Source of the DNA: Hymenobacter sedentarius
Lineage (GTDB): Bacteria; Bacteroidota; Bacteroidia; Cytophagales; Hymenobacteraceae
Direction of reading: 5' to 3'
DNA length: 64,000 bases
NCBI RefSeq assembly: GCF_001507645.1
Contig: NZ_CP013909.1
Location: 1,054,001 to 1,118,000 of the forward strand
Position numbers and translations under genes: made by a program. The first letter of the stretch is position 1; the number at the start of each line of letters is the position of its first letter. A model generated the notes under the pieces. That model did not search any database and was not told the DNA's origin. It worked only from the letters and a program-made list of their open reading frames with translations. Positions 52,499 through 61,220 of the stretch are shown piece by piece.

Positions 52499-55400
52499 TT
52501 ATTTGATTTTCTGAAAATACTCGCCCACTTCGCGTTGGTAATACGGAGTGAGGTTCGGAGGAGTACTACGTAGCAACTCGGTTTGGCGTTCCTTATTCGC
52601 CTTGTATTTGTCGAAGGCCGGCGGAAAAACCGGCGGCTTGGCCTGCGCGGCCTGGGCCTCGCGCTTGGTGTCCTGGTCGCGCTCACGGGCCGATTTCTCG
52701 ACTTCGAGCAGGCGGGTCAGGATTTGCTGCTGGCGCATGATGGTTTCTTCGGTCAGGCGCTTATTTACGAGGTCGGTTTCGGTTTGCTCCATCATTTTCT
52801 TGATGTCGCCGGTGCCGCCTCCGCCTTGGTCGCCCTTGCCGTCTTTGCCGTTGGCACCGCCTTCTTTTCCCTCCTTGCCGCCCTCTTTGCCGTCTTTGCC
52901 TTCGCCGGCTTGCGAGCCGCCGGGCTTGCCGCCCTGCTGCATCTTATCGAGTTGTTGCATGGCCTGGCGCAGCATCTGCTGCTGCCCGGCCAGCTTGGCC
53001 AGCTCTTCCGACATCTGCCGGCCGCTCTTGCCACTCTGCGAGAGCTTCTGAATCTGCTCGTTGAGCTGCTGCTGCATCTTGCCCATGCTGCCGGGGCCGG
53101 GCTTGCTGCCCTGGCCCTGCCCTTTGCCCTTGCCCTTTTTCTTGCCGGGCTTGCCCTGGCCGTCCTGGGGCTGGCCTTTGCCGGCCTGCTGCTCCTGCTG
53201 CATCTGGTCGAGGGAGCCTTGCAGCATCAGGGCCAGGTTGTTCATGCTGGTCATGGCCTGCTGCTGGGTAGCGGTGGCCCGGGCGGGGTCGCGCTGCTGG
53301 ATGTGGGTGAGTGACTCGTCCATGCGGCCGTTCATCTCGCCCACTTCGCGGGTCACGAAGCTCTGAATTTTGGGCTCTTTTTTGGCCAACGCATAGAGCG
53401 AATCCTGGATAACCTTGGCGTCGTCGCGCAGCTTGCGCTGCGTCTGGCCGAGCTGCACAAAGCGCGGGTCGCTCTGGTCCACTTTGCGGAAATCCTTCAT
53501 CAGGTTTTCCTGGTCGAAGCTCAGCGTGAGCAGGTTTTCAAGGATGTCGCGCAGGTCGTCGATGTTCTGCTGGGCTTGGTCGCTTTCTTCCTCGCTCATC
53601 TGGTCGCGCATCTTTTTGGCCATCTGCTTCATGCGCTGGGCGGCGCTTTTCTGCTTGGCGGCGGCCTTCTGGTTCTGGTTTTTGCCGAGCTGCTGCTGGC
53701 TCTCCTGCATGTCCTGGTCGGTCTGCTCCTGCTCGGGCTTCTGCTCGTCCATGCCGTTCTGGTCGCCGAGCTCCTTGTCCATTTGCTTGAGCTCCTGCAG
53801 CTCCTTTTTCAGGTCTTCAAACTCCTGCTGGTTCTGGGCCTGCTCCTTCTTGAGCTGTTCCTGCTTGGCTTTTTGCTCCTGGTTCGAGGCTTTGTTATCG
53901 GGGTTATCCTTGTCGTTCTGCTGGGTTTTTTCGGCCAGCTTTTCCTCCTGCTTGGCTAGCTCGTCCAACTTGTTGGCCGTTTCTTCGGCCTTCTGCTCCA
54001 GCTGCATCTGCTTGAACATCTCGAGGGCCCGGTCCAGCTCTTTCTGCAGGGTGTCTTCCTTGTTTTCGAGCTGCTGCAGTAGCTTTTGCATCTCGGCGTC
54101 GGGCTGCTTCTGCTGTTCCAGCAGCTTCTTGAGCTGGTCGTAGAGCTTCTTGGTTTCGGGGTCAAGCAGGTCGGCCATCAGCTTTTTTAGCTCCTCGGCC
54201 TTCTTGGCCAGCTCCTCGCTCTTGGGGTTGAGCTGGTCCTGCTTCTGCTGCAGCTGGTCAAACATCTTCTGCATCTGCTCCATCTGTTGGTTCATCTGCT
54301 GCTTTTGGTCGAGCATGTTTTCCAGCTGCTTGCGGTCCTGGAAGCTCAGGTCGCGCTTGGTCTTGAGCTTGTCCTGGGCCTTGGCCAGCTCGCGTTCCAG
54401 CTTTTCGCTCTGCTTGGCAGCTTGGCTCATCTCGCTGGCCACCGATTGGGCCTGGGCGGTGAGCTCCTGGCGCATTTCGCGCCGGCCGGGCAGCCGGAAC
54501 TCGGCCGGCCGGGTGCGCGTGGCCTTGGGGCCGTGCACGCCGTCGTTGTCCCAGGCTTCCACGTAGTATTCGAGGTGGTCGCCGGGCTGCAGGTTCAGCG
54601 GGTTCAGGTTCCAGGTGTAGGCGTAGGTGCCGGCGCTGCCGGTGGGCAGGCTCAGCGGGCGCGAGGCATAGTTGCCGGCCGCCCGGGCATTGCCCCCGCG
54701 CAGCAGGCGGTAGTGCAGCTCCAGCCGCGTCAGGCCATAGTCGTCGCGCACGGTGCCGCCCAGCGCCAGGTAGCGCCGTGTCACGGTGTCCGGAAAGGCC
54801 TCCAGCGTGAGCGTAGGCGCTTGGTCGGGCACGGCCGTGAGCTGGTAGGAAATGGGGTCGCGGTTGAGGCTGGCCGGGTTTTTCAGGCGCAGCAGGTAGG
54901 GCTGCGAGCGCTGTACCCGCCGGGTGGCTACGAAGGTGCCATCGTCGCCGCTGGCCATCAGCGTCTCGTCCGGATTTTGGAATACCAGGGCCAGCTCATC
55001 GGTAGCGGCCGTGGCAAACTGCCACTGCACCGTGCTGCCCTCGGGCACCGTCAGGTTGCCGCCGTTCTCAATGGTTTCGGGCGCTTTGCCGGTATAGTCC
55101 GGGTACGTGATGTTGACCTTGAAATCGCGCAGGTTGGGCCGTTCCAGTACGGTGAGCTGGTACTCGGGCGAGTTGAAGCCAGCTCCCTTGAGCTGAAACG
55201 TGACGTCGCCCTGCGGCTGCTCAAACGTGTAGCGGAACTGGTCACCGTGGCCGGCTACCTTGCTCAGGCGCCGTTCGCCGTCGTTGTAGTTAATACTCAC
55301 CTCGGCCGGCAGGGCTGCGCCCGCCACGCCCACATCCAGCGTAAAATCTTCGCCCCGAAAAGCCGTCAGCTTGGGGTTTTTAATCAAAAACTGAAACGGC

Positions 55401-56017
55401 GCCGGCGGCGAATACGCCCGCTTGTAGTGCCAGATGCGCTCCGTGCCCTGCACCAAAAAGCTGGGGTAAAAAGCCAACAGCGCCAGCAATACCGCTACCG
55501 GCACGGCGGCGTACTTCCACAGCGGCCGGGTTTGCTGCTTGATGTCGATGCCTTCGGCGAAGGAGAACTGGCCCAACTGCGCCGCCCGCTGCTCCAGGCT
55601 GGCCGCAATCAGGGCATTGTCGCGGGCTTGGCCCTGCAGCTGCAGAGCGTTCAACAGCCGGTCTTGGACCTCCGGGAACAACTCCCCTACCCTACGGGCG
55701 GCTTGCTCGTCGCTCAGCATCCGGCGCAGGTGGGTGAGGGCGGCCAGCGGCTGCCATATCCAGCGCATGAAGCTGTAGCCCACCAAAGCCAGGAATCCGA
55801 ACAGCAGCCCCGCCCGCACCACCGTGGGCAGGTAGAGAAAGTATTCGAGCACGTTGAATACGACAAACAGCGTGAGCAGCAGCCCACCGGCCACCAGCAG
55901 GCCGCGCACCAGCAGGTTGAGGTAAAACTTGCGCTTGAAAGCTTCCAGCTCCGCCCGCACCCGCGCCAGGGCAGGGTACTCGGCCGCTGCAGCGCCGCGC
56001 TCCATCAGCATCGCCAT
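52499..56017 (-). CDS. DUF4175 family membrane protein
   Basis: 1172 residues from the ATG at 56017 (MAMLMERG). A frame to 56158 begins inside the inverted repeat. Two or three N-terminal transmembrane helices (about 32-50, 58-75, 170-190) lead into a beta-rich periplasmic region (about 210-550, LERPNLRDFKVNITYPDYTGKAPETIENGG), then a very long Gln/Lys/Glu-rich coiled coil (about 580-900) and a Gly/Lys-rich tail (KPGKKKGKGKGQGQG). DUF4175 proteins are found across Bacteroidota and Alphaproteobacteria without a known role. The helical middle suggests a long scaffold. Confidence 0.88.
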   Translation of the reverse strand: MAMLMERGAAAAEYPALARVRAELEAFKRKFYLNLLVRGLLVAGGLLLTLFVVFNVLEYFLYLPTVVRAGLLFGFLALVGYSFMRWIWQPLAALTHLRRMLSDEQAARRVGELFPEVQDRLLNALQLQGQARDNALIAASLEQRAAQLGQFSFAEGIDIKQQTRPLWKYAAVPVAVLLALLAFYPSFLVQGTERIWHYKRAYSPPAPFQFLIKNPKLTAFRGEDFTLDVGVAGAALPAEVSINYNDGERRLSKVAGHGDQFRYTFEQPQGDVTFQLKGAGFNSPEYQLTVLERPNLRDFKVNITYPDYTGKAPETIENGGNLTVPEGSTVQWQFATAATDELALVFQNPDETLMASGDDGTFVATRRVQRSQPYLLRLKNPASLNRDPISYQLTAVPDQAPTLTLEAFPDTVTRRYLALGGTVRDDYGLTRLELHYRLLRGGNARAAGNYASRPLSLPTGSAGTYAYTWNLNPLNLQPGDHLEYYVEAWDNDGVHGPKATRTRPAEFRLPGRREMRQELTAQAQSVASEMSQAAKQSEKLERELAKAQDKLKTKRDLSFQDRKQLENMLDQKQQMNQQMEQMQKMFDQLQQKQDQLNPKSEELAKKAEELKKLMADLLDPETKKLYDQLKKLLEQQKQPDAEMQKLLQQLENKEDTLQKELDRALEMFKQMQLEQKAEETANKLDELAKQEEKLAEKTQQNDKDNPDNKASNQEQKAKQEQLKKEQAQNQQEFEDLKKELQELKQMDKELGDQNGMDEQKPEQEQTDQDMQESQQQLGKNQNQKAAAKQKSAAQRMKQMAKKMRDQMSEEESDQAQQNIDDLRDILENLLTLSFDQENLMKDFRKVDQSDPRFVQLGQTQRKLRDDAKVIQDSLYALAKKEPKIQSFVTREVGEMNGRMDESLTHIQQRDPARATATQQQAMTSMNNLALMLQGSLDQMQQEQQAGKGQPQDGQGKPGKKKGKGKGQGQGSKPGPGSMGKMQQQLNEQIQKLSQSGKSGRQMSEELAKLAGQQQMLRQAMQQLDKMQQGGKPGGSQAGEGKDGKEGGKEGKEGGANGKDGKGDQGGGGTGDIKKMMEQTETDLVNKRLTEETIMRQQQILTRLLEVEKSARERDQDTKREAQAAQAKPPVFPPAFDKYKANKERQTELLRSTPPNLTPYYQREVGEYFQKIK

Positions 56018-56069
56018 AAATAAGGTCTTATTCAGGAAAGATACATCAAGATAGGGTGCTTGGTTCGGG

Positions 56070-56174
56070 GCGGTGAAATGGTGGGGTGCGAAATGGTGAG
56101 TTTGACGTGCTAACCGCGCCGACTGCGCAAGCAGAACATCAAACTCACTATTTCGCACCCCACCATTTCACCGC
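56070..56174. repeat. Long inverted repeat, third family
   Basis: 36-bp arms 56070-56105 and 56139-56174 with one mismatch (GCGGTGAAATGGTGGGGTGC...) around a 33-base loop. The right arm contains the stop codon of the exonuclease III gene. It can end transcription of that gene and lies before the DUF4175 gene. Confidence 0.82.
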
Positions 56175-56935
56175 ACTTCCACCCAAGCTGGGCAGTGGTC
56201 GGAATGCACCACGTCGGGCAACAGACCCGCGCCGGTCAGGCGGGGTTGCAGGGCGCCATCTGCCAGCCAGTGGTCAAGGCGCCAGCCTACGTTGCGCTGG
56301 CGCGAGCCGGCCCGGTAGCTCCACCAGGAGTAGTGGCCCACGGCTTCGCCGTGGTGGTGCCGGAAGGTATCCACATACCCGTCGGCCAGGAAGTCCTTGA
56401 ACCACTGCCGCTCCTCGGGCGTGTAGCCGGGGCTGTTCTGGTTGGCCTTGGGGTTGTGCAGGTCGATGGCCGTCTGGCAGCAGTTGAAGTCGCCGCCAAT
56501 GAGCAGCGGCGGCACCTGTTCAGCGCGCAATCCTTCCACATACTTTCGGAAGAAGTGCAGCCACTCCACCTTAAAGGCCTGCCGCTCCGGCCCGCTGGTG
56601 CCCGAGGGCATGTATGTGTTCAGCACCGACACATTGCTGAAATCCAGCCGTAGCACGCGGCCTTCGTCGTCGTAGCAGCTTTGGCCGCAGCCGTGCACCA
56701 CGGCAGTTGGCTCAATTTTCGTGAACGTGGCCACGCCGCTGTAGCCGGGCTTCTGAGCCGGGTGCAGGTAGGCGCGGTAGCCCAACGCTTCAAAGCCCGA
56801 GACGTCCATGGGCTCGCGGCCGGCCTTTATTTCCTGCAGGCACAGCACGTCGGGCGCGGCATCGGCTACCCAGTCCAGTAAGCCCTTGCTCAGGGCCGAG
56901 CGCAGGCCGTTGACGTTGTAAGAAATAACTTTCAT
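56168..56935 (-). CDS. xth: Exodeoxyribonuclease III (AP endonuclease)
   Basis: 255 residues, normal length. Motifs: MKVISYNVNGLRSA (Asn), LCLQEIKA (metal Glu), GGDFNCCQTAIDL (Asp/Asn), and the last His in HSDHCPAWVEV. It cuts DNA at abasic sites and removes 3' blocking groups; the ExoA/Xth class. No signal peptide. It shares its 3' end with the inverted repeat, which may act as terminator, and a REP-like repeat lies upstream. Confidence 0.95.
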   Translation of the reverse strand: MKVISYNVNGLRSALSKGLLDWVADAAPDVLCLQEIKAGREPMDVSGFEALGYRAYLHPAQKPGYSGVATFTKIEPTAVVHGCGQSCYDDEGRVLRLDFSNVSVLNTYMPSGTSGPERQAFKVEWLHFFRKYVEGLRAEQVPPLLIGGDFNCCQTAIDLHNPKANQNSPGYTPEERQWFKDFLADGYVDTFRHHHGEAVGHYSWWSYRAGSRQRNVGWRLDHWLADGALQPRLTGAGLLPDVVHSDHCPAWVEVR

Positions 56936-56959
56936 GGGTTGGTTATTCTAAAAAAGAAC

Positions 56960-57047
56960 GTCATGCTGAGCTTGTCGAAGCATCTCTACCGCGCTACTAA
57001 TTAAGTTTAGTATTGCAGTAAAGATGCTTCGACAAGCGCAGCATGAC
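56960..57047. repeat. REP-like palindromic repeat
   Basis: Arms 56960-56985 and 57022-57047 (core GTCATGCTGAGCTTGTCGAA; one mismatch). Between xth and the gene at 57060. Confidence 0.8.
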
Positions 57048-57059
57048 TGCCTAATTGCC

Positions 57060-57443
57060 TCACAGACTATCGCCGGGGTCCAGCATGAAATACTCCAGCA
57101 CATGCCACTTGAGCATGCGCTCCTGCTCCTTCAGGTTGGCGAAGGGCACGGGGCGCAGCAGCTTGTAGTGGGGCCAGCCGTCTTCGTCCACGCGCTCCAG
57201 CTCGTAGTGGCCGCTGAGGCTGAAGAGCCGACAGGTGGCGATGTGCATTAGGTCCTGCTTTTGCTCTTTGGTGAACGTGGTGATGCCCTGGTTCAGCTCC
57301 TGGATGCCGATGAGCAGCAGCAGGGCGTTCAGGTCGGGCCGCTTGCCGAAGCGGGCCTCCATTTCGTGCATCAGGGTTTCCCAACGCGCCTCAAAATCGG
57401 CTTCGGCTTCGGGGTGTTCGGCGGGGTTCAGGTCCTCGCTCAT
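57060..57443 (-). CDS. Conserved protein of unknown function
   Basis: 127 residues, acidic N-terminus (MSEDLNPAEHPEAEADFEARW), then a helical region (LNALLLLIGIQELNQGITTFTKEQKQDLMHIATCRLF) and the end VDEDGWPHYKLLRPVPF..LKEQERMLKWHVLEYF. I recognise it as a Bacteroidota-type conserved hypothetical, not a named family. Its start overlaps the stop of the AhpD-like gene by 4 bases (ATGA), so the two are translationally coupled and may act together. Confidence 0.78.
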   Translation of the reverse strand: MSEDLNPAEHPEAEADFEARWETLMHEMEARFGKRPDLNALLLLIGIQELNQGITTFTKEQKQDLMHIATCRLFSLSGHYELERVDEDGWPHYKLLRPVPFANLKEQERMLKWHVLEYFMLDPGDSL

Positions 57444-57820
57444 GCGGCGTGCTCGGCGTGGGGTGGTGCGGGCGTCACGGCCTCCGTTTTCAGGATTTCC
57501 CAGTACTCCACCGCGCGGCGGAAGTGCGGAATCACGATGCTGCCGCCGATGATGTTGGCAATGGCGAATACCTCGTAAATCTCCTCATCGGTCAGCTTCT
57601 CCTCGAAGCACTTGCCAAGGTGGTATTTGATGCAGTCGTCGCAGCGCAGCACCATGGAGCAGGCCAGGCCGAGCATTTCCTTGGTTTTGACGTCGATGGC
57701 GCCGGGCGCGTACGTGTTGGTGTCGAGGTTGAAAAACCGCTTGATGACCTTGTTGTCGGCCGCCATGATGGTTTCGTTCATCCGCTGGCGGTACTCGTTG
57801 AATTCGGTTACTTGGGACAT
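57440..57820 (-). CDS. Carboxymuconolactone decarboxylase/AhpD-like protein
   Basis: 126 residues from MSQVTEFNEYRQRMNE; a longer frame to 57871 runs into the repeat. The family signature is MVLRCDDCIKYHLGKCFEEKLTDEEIYEVFAIANIIGG, with the CxxC..H redox motif. AhpD-type proteins reduce alkylhydroperoxidases; the close relatives in Bacteroidota are of unspecified function. It is the first gene of a two-gene unit, with the 127-residue gene following. Confidence 0.92.
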   Translation of the reverse strand: MSQVTEFNEYRQRMNETIMAADNKVIKRFFNLDTNTYAPGAIDVKTKEMLGLACSMVLRCDDCIKYHLGKCFEEKLTDEEIYEVFAIANIIGGSIVIPHFRRAVEYWEILKTEAVTPAPPHAEHAA

Positions 57821-57847
57821 TATGGGTTGGTATGAATTAGAGAGAAC

Positions 57848-57932
57848 GTCATGCAGAGCGCAGCGAAGCATCTTATCAAGCTAGCACGACTCGTTCAACG
57901 GTGAGAAGATGCTTCGCTGCGCTCTGCATGAC
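57848..57932. repeat. REP-like palindromic repeat, 27-bp perfect arms
   Basis: Arms 57848-57874 and 57906-57932 (core GTCATGCAGAGCGCAGCGAA), the same variant as the element at 6996. A further single arm (57957-57985) follows. Confidence 0.85.
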
Positions 57933-57956
57933 AGCCGATTGAGTTACTACCCCAAG

Positions 57957-57985
57957 CAAGATGCTTCGCAGGGGCTGCATGACGA
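57957..57985. repeat. Single degenerate REP-like arm
   Basis: GCAAGATGCTTCGCAGGGGC then TGCATGACG: one half of the family sequence with the middle changed, 24 bases after the complete repeat. Confidence 0.6.
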
Positions 57986-58053
57986 CCTAGTGTGGCAAGC
58001 TGTACATTGCTCCTTCAAAATTACTTCCCAAAACTTCGCCCTTCCTTTCTACC

Positions 58054-58755
58054 ATGCTGCATTCCTTCTGGGGCGATTTTGTCGGGCTCATTTTCCCGCG
58101 CCTCTGCCTGGCTTGCCGTGAGCCCCTGGTGTCCGGCGAAAACCATCTCTGTACCGGCTGCCGGGCCGAATTGCCCTACACCGACTTCCACCTGCTGCCC
58201 CCGGAGCAAAATCCGATTGGGCGGCGGTTCTGGGGCAAGCTGCCAGTGCGCCATGCGTTGAGCTACCTACGTTTCGTGCGCCACGGCCGGGTCCAAAGCC
58301 TGCTGCACGAGCTCAAGTACCAAGGCCAGCGCGACGTGGGCACCGCCTTGGGCCAGCTCTACGGTGCCGAGTTGCATGATGCGGGCCTCGCGGCCGATTT
58401 TGACCTCATCGTGCCCGTGCCGCTGCACCCGCGCAAGCTGGCCAAGCGCGGCTATAACCAAGCCGCGGCGTTTGCCAGCGGCCTCTCGGAGGGTCTGCAA
58501 CTGCCCTGGAGCGCCACGGCCCTGCGCCGCACCACCCACACCAGCACCCAGACCCGAAAGAACCGGGACGAGCGCTGGGAAAACGTAGCCACCGTATTCG
58601 AGGTCGAAAGCCCGTTGGCTATCGTGGGGCAGCGTGTCCTTGTCGTCGACGATGTGCTGACCACCGGGGCCACGCTCGAAGCTTGCGGTGCGGCGCTCCT
58701 GGCGGCCGGTGCCGCCGAGGTCAGCATCGCCACCATTGCCTACGCCGACCGGTAG
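58054..58755 (+). CDS. ComF-family amidophosphoribosyltransferase-like protein
   Basis: 233 residues. N-terminal zinc-finger-like cysteines (CLACREPL..CTGC) are followed by LRFVRHGRVQSLLHELKYQGQRDVG and a type I PRTase domain with the PRPP loop LVVDDVLTTGATLEACGAAL. This is the ComF architecture. In competent bacteria ComF takes part in DNA uptake; in others the role is unclear. It is convergent with gldJ; both end at one terminator. Confidence 0.93.
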   Translation: MLHSFWGDFVGLIFPRLCLACREPLVSGENHLCTGCRAELPYTDFHLLPPEQNPIGRRFWGKLPVRHALSYLRFVRHGRVQSLLHELKYQGQRDVGTALGQLYGAELHDAGLAADFDLIVPVPLHPRKLAKRGYNQAAAFASGLSEGLQLPWSATALRRTTHTSTQTRKNRDERWENVATVFEVESPLAIVGQRVLVVDDVLTTGATLEACGAALLAAGAAEVSIATIAYADR

Positions 58756-58785
58756 CCGCATCGAAACACAGTAACTAAAAGCCAC

Positions 58786-58822
58786 AAAAAAAGGGCCGTT
58801 CCTGATTCAGGAACGGCCTTTT
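58786..58822. terminator. Bidirectional terminator between comF and gldJ
   Basis: Stem GGCCGTTCCTG / CAGGAACGGCC with a 3-base loop, A-run on the left and T-run on the right. Confidence 0.9.
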
Positions 58823-58841
58823 CAAAATTGAGCTAGTCGAA

Positions 58842-60104
58842 TTACTTGTTCGAGCCGGCGTTAATCATTGCGCAACGGAAACCGATGGTTGCCGTGGCCG
58901 AATCCTCGGCCATGAAGCGACGGGTGCCGGGCGAGAGCCAGTAGGCTACATCGCGCCACGAACCGCCTTTGTAGACACGCACGTGGTCGTCAATCAGCGA
59001 CTGGTAGCCTTTCTTGTCGTACTTGTCGGCGGGGTCAGCCACGCCGTTGCGACGGAAGGGGTTCAAGTCTTCTACGTCCTGGTACGAGAGGGGGCGGTAC
59101 ACGTCCTGCACCCACTCGTTCACGTTGCCGGCCATGTTGTAGAGGCCGTAGTCGTTGGGCGGGTACGAGTAGATGTACTCGGTAATCATGGCGCCGTCGT
59201 TCAGGCTGCCGGCGATGCCGGCGTAGTCGCCACGGCCCCGCTTGAAGTTAGCCAGGAACTGGCCCATCTTCTTGCCGTAGGCATTGCGGGTGGTTTTGCC
59301 ATCCCAGGGGTAAATGCGCTTCTCCTCCTGGTTTTCGTTGCCGGTTTCCTGGGTGCCGATGAGGGCCTGAGCGGCGTATTCCCACTCGGCCTCGGTGGGG
59401 AGGCGGTAGTTGGGCAGTACGTTGCCTTTCTCAATGGATACGTTGTTGGTGCTGGCCGTAGCGCCGGCGGTGCCTTCAGCACCTTCGGCTGCTTTGTCCT
59501 TCTTGCGGCTGAACAAACCGCCCTTTTTCTTGGCGGGCTTGCCGTCGTCGCCCTCGCCAGCCAGGCGCTGGTTTACCTGGGCCGTGCGCCAGGTGCAATA
59601 ATCGTCGGCCTGCAGCCAGCTCACGCCCACCACGGGGAAGTAGCGGAAGCCGGGGTAACGCAGGTAGTAGGTTACGTAGGGGTCGTTGAACGACAGGTCC
59701 CGGGCCCACACGGTGGTGTCGGGCAGGGCCGAACGATAAAACTCTTCCGCGGAGTCGGTGCGGATGAAGTGCAAATATTCAAGCCAGTGAATGTTGGCCA
59801 CCTCGGCTTCGTCCATGTAGAACGAGGCGATGGTCACCGTGCGCTCGATGTTGTCGTGCGTCATGGTCACATCTTCCGACTGCGAGCCCAGCACCGTACG
59901 ACCGCCTTCGATGAAAATCAGGCCCGGACCTTCGGGGATTTTCTTGAAGTTGGCCACCGCCATTCCCTTCTCGGTGTTGTATTCAATACCCGTAGTAGAG
60001 GAATATTTACCTGGCTTTGAGGCAGTGGGCGGCCCACCTTTGCCACAGCTGGCTAAGGTCACAAGGCCCACTACGGCCAAGCGTAGATAATTGGTTAATT
60101 TCAT
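58842..60104 (-). CDS. gldJ: Gliding motility lipoprotein GldJ
   Basis: 420 residues. Signal peptide with lipobox (LVTLASC, Cys 20). Sulfatase-modifying (FGE-like) domain: GPGLIFIEGGRTVLGSQSEDV, FYMDEAEVANIHWLEYLHF, NYRLPTEAEWEYAA, YNMAGNVNEWVQDVYRP and RVYKGGSWRDVAYWLSPGTRRF. The block SALPDTTVWARDL followed by YLRYPGFRYFPVVGVSW is the GldJ pattern (not GldK). It stabilises other gliding/T9SS components. It is about 140 residues shorter than Flavobacterium GldJ and has a Lys-rich insert (AKKKGGLFSRKKDKA). A porP/sprF-like gene lies upstream on the same strand. Confidence 0.88.
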   Translation of the reverse strand: MKLTNYLRLAVVGLVTLASCGKGGPPTASKPGKYSSTTGIEYNTEKGMAVANFKKIPEGPGLIFIEGGRTVLGSQSEDVTMTHDNIERTVTIASFYMDEAEVANIHWLEYLHFIRTDSAEEFYRSALPDTTVWARDLSFNDPYVTYYLRYPGFRYFPVVGVSWLQADDYCTWRTAQVNQRLAGEGDDGKPAKKKGGLFSRKKDKAAEGAEGTAGATASTNNVSIEKGNVLPNYRLPTEAEWEYAAQALIGTQETGNENQEEKRIYPWDGKTTRNAYGKKMGQFLANFKRGRGDYAGIAGSLNDGAMITEYIYSYPPNDYGLYNMAGNVNEWVQDVYRPLSYQDVEDLNPFRRNGVADPADKYDKKGYQSLIDDHVRVYKGGSWRDVAYWLSPGTRRFMAEDSATATIGFRCAMINAGSNK

Positions 60105-60173
60105 AACAAAGTTAAAATGGGTATGAGGGAGGAAGGTTTAGCAAGGGCAATTAGGACACAATAGTACAAAAAA

Positions 60174-61220
60174 TTAGAATGCGGGGCAAGGGGCTATCGG
60201 GTAAACGCGTCTTTTTAGGCGACGATGCGCGTTTTCTAGTCGGTCAAACGCCCGCAAGGCCACTGTTATTTCGTGGGCGCCGCCCAAATCGGCGCTCAGC
60301 CGGCTCAGCCCCACGTCGTAGCTGTAGCCCACGCGCAGCTCTCCCGCTTGGATACCTGCGACAATGGCGAGGACGTGCTGAGTACCAACGCTGCCAGGTG
60401 AAAAAATATTGCGGTACACCGCCCCCAGCGTCACGGGCGAAGCCGTGAGGTACACGCCGGTTTCGGTGCGCTGTGACCCGCCCTGCCGGCTGTAGGCGGC
60501 TACAGGCGTGTAGCTCACTTCGCGCACTGCTACGCCGGTAGCTGGCTTGACGATAAAGAATTTATAACCGCCCGAAACGCTGAGCAAGATGGGGAGTTGG
60601 CTTTGCTTCTGGAATCCCAGGTTGGGCTGGTTGAGGTGCTGGCCGGCCAGGCTGAGCCAGCCCTGCTCCGTGTAAAGCACAGCTCCGGTACCCAGGCTCA
60701 GGTAGTTGACGGGGAAAAAATTCAACGCTTCGGCCGTAGGCCCTACTACCGTGCCATCTTCCGTAATCTGGTCGCCGAACACGAAATTATCATATCCGAC
60801 GCGCTGGCGGCCGTAACTGGCCCGCACCCCGCCGCTGAGGGCTAGGTGCTCGTTGAGCCGGGTGTGGTAGGCGTAGAGCCCACCGATTTCCAGGCGGGTG
60901 TAGCCCACCGAACCGGTGCGGTCCTGGTTGATGAGCAGGCCCAGGGCGTGGTGCTGGCCGGGCGTGTCGAGGCGCCAATCGGCCCCGGCCTGGGCACTCA
61001 CAAAGGAGCCGGCCAGCGTGGGGAACTGATTGCGGTAGCTCAGCGTGACGCTGTAATCGTCGACTAAGCCCGTGAACGCCGGATTGGTGTGCAGGCGCGT
61101 GGCAAACGACTGCGAGAAAAAAACGTCTTGTCCACGCACGCCCCCCGCGGCGCCGAGCAGCACCGCGGCCGCAAGGCCGAGGCGCATTCTCAGGAGCAAC
61201 GGGAGGCAAAACGCTGGCAT
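60174..61220 (-). CDS. Type IX secretion membrane protein, PorP/SprF family
   Basis: 348 residues from MPAFCLPLLLRMRLG; the start may instead be at 61187 (MRLGLAAAVLLGAAGG) or 61232. A signal peptide ends near GVRGQDV. The opening FFSQSFATRLHTNPAFTGLVDDYSVTLSYRNQFP is the PorP/SprF signature, followed by outer-membrane beta strands (GGVRASYGRQRVGYDNFVFGDQ, LSLAGQHLNQPNLGF). Members anchor or assist proteins exported by the type IX system. It lies upstream of gldJ with 69 bases between, probably one transcript, although gldKLMN are not here. Confidence 0.9.
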   Translation of the reverse strand: MPAFCLPLLLRMRLGLAAAVLLGAAGGVRGQDVFFSQSFATRLHTNPAFTGLVDDYSVTLSYRNQFPTLAGSFVSAQAGADWRLDTPGQHHALGLLINQDRTGSVGYTRLEIGGLYAYHTRLNEHLALSGGVRASYGRQRVGYDNFVFGDQITEDGTVVGPTAEALNFFPVNYLSLGTGAVLYTEQGWLSLAGQHLNQPNLGFQKQSQLPILLSVSGGYKFFIVKPATGVAVREVSYTPVAAYSRQGGSQRTETGVYLTASPVTLGAVYRNIFSPGSVGTQHVLAIVAGIQAGELRVGYSYDVGLSRLSADLGGAHEITVALRAFDRLENAHRRLKRRVYPIAPCPAF

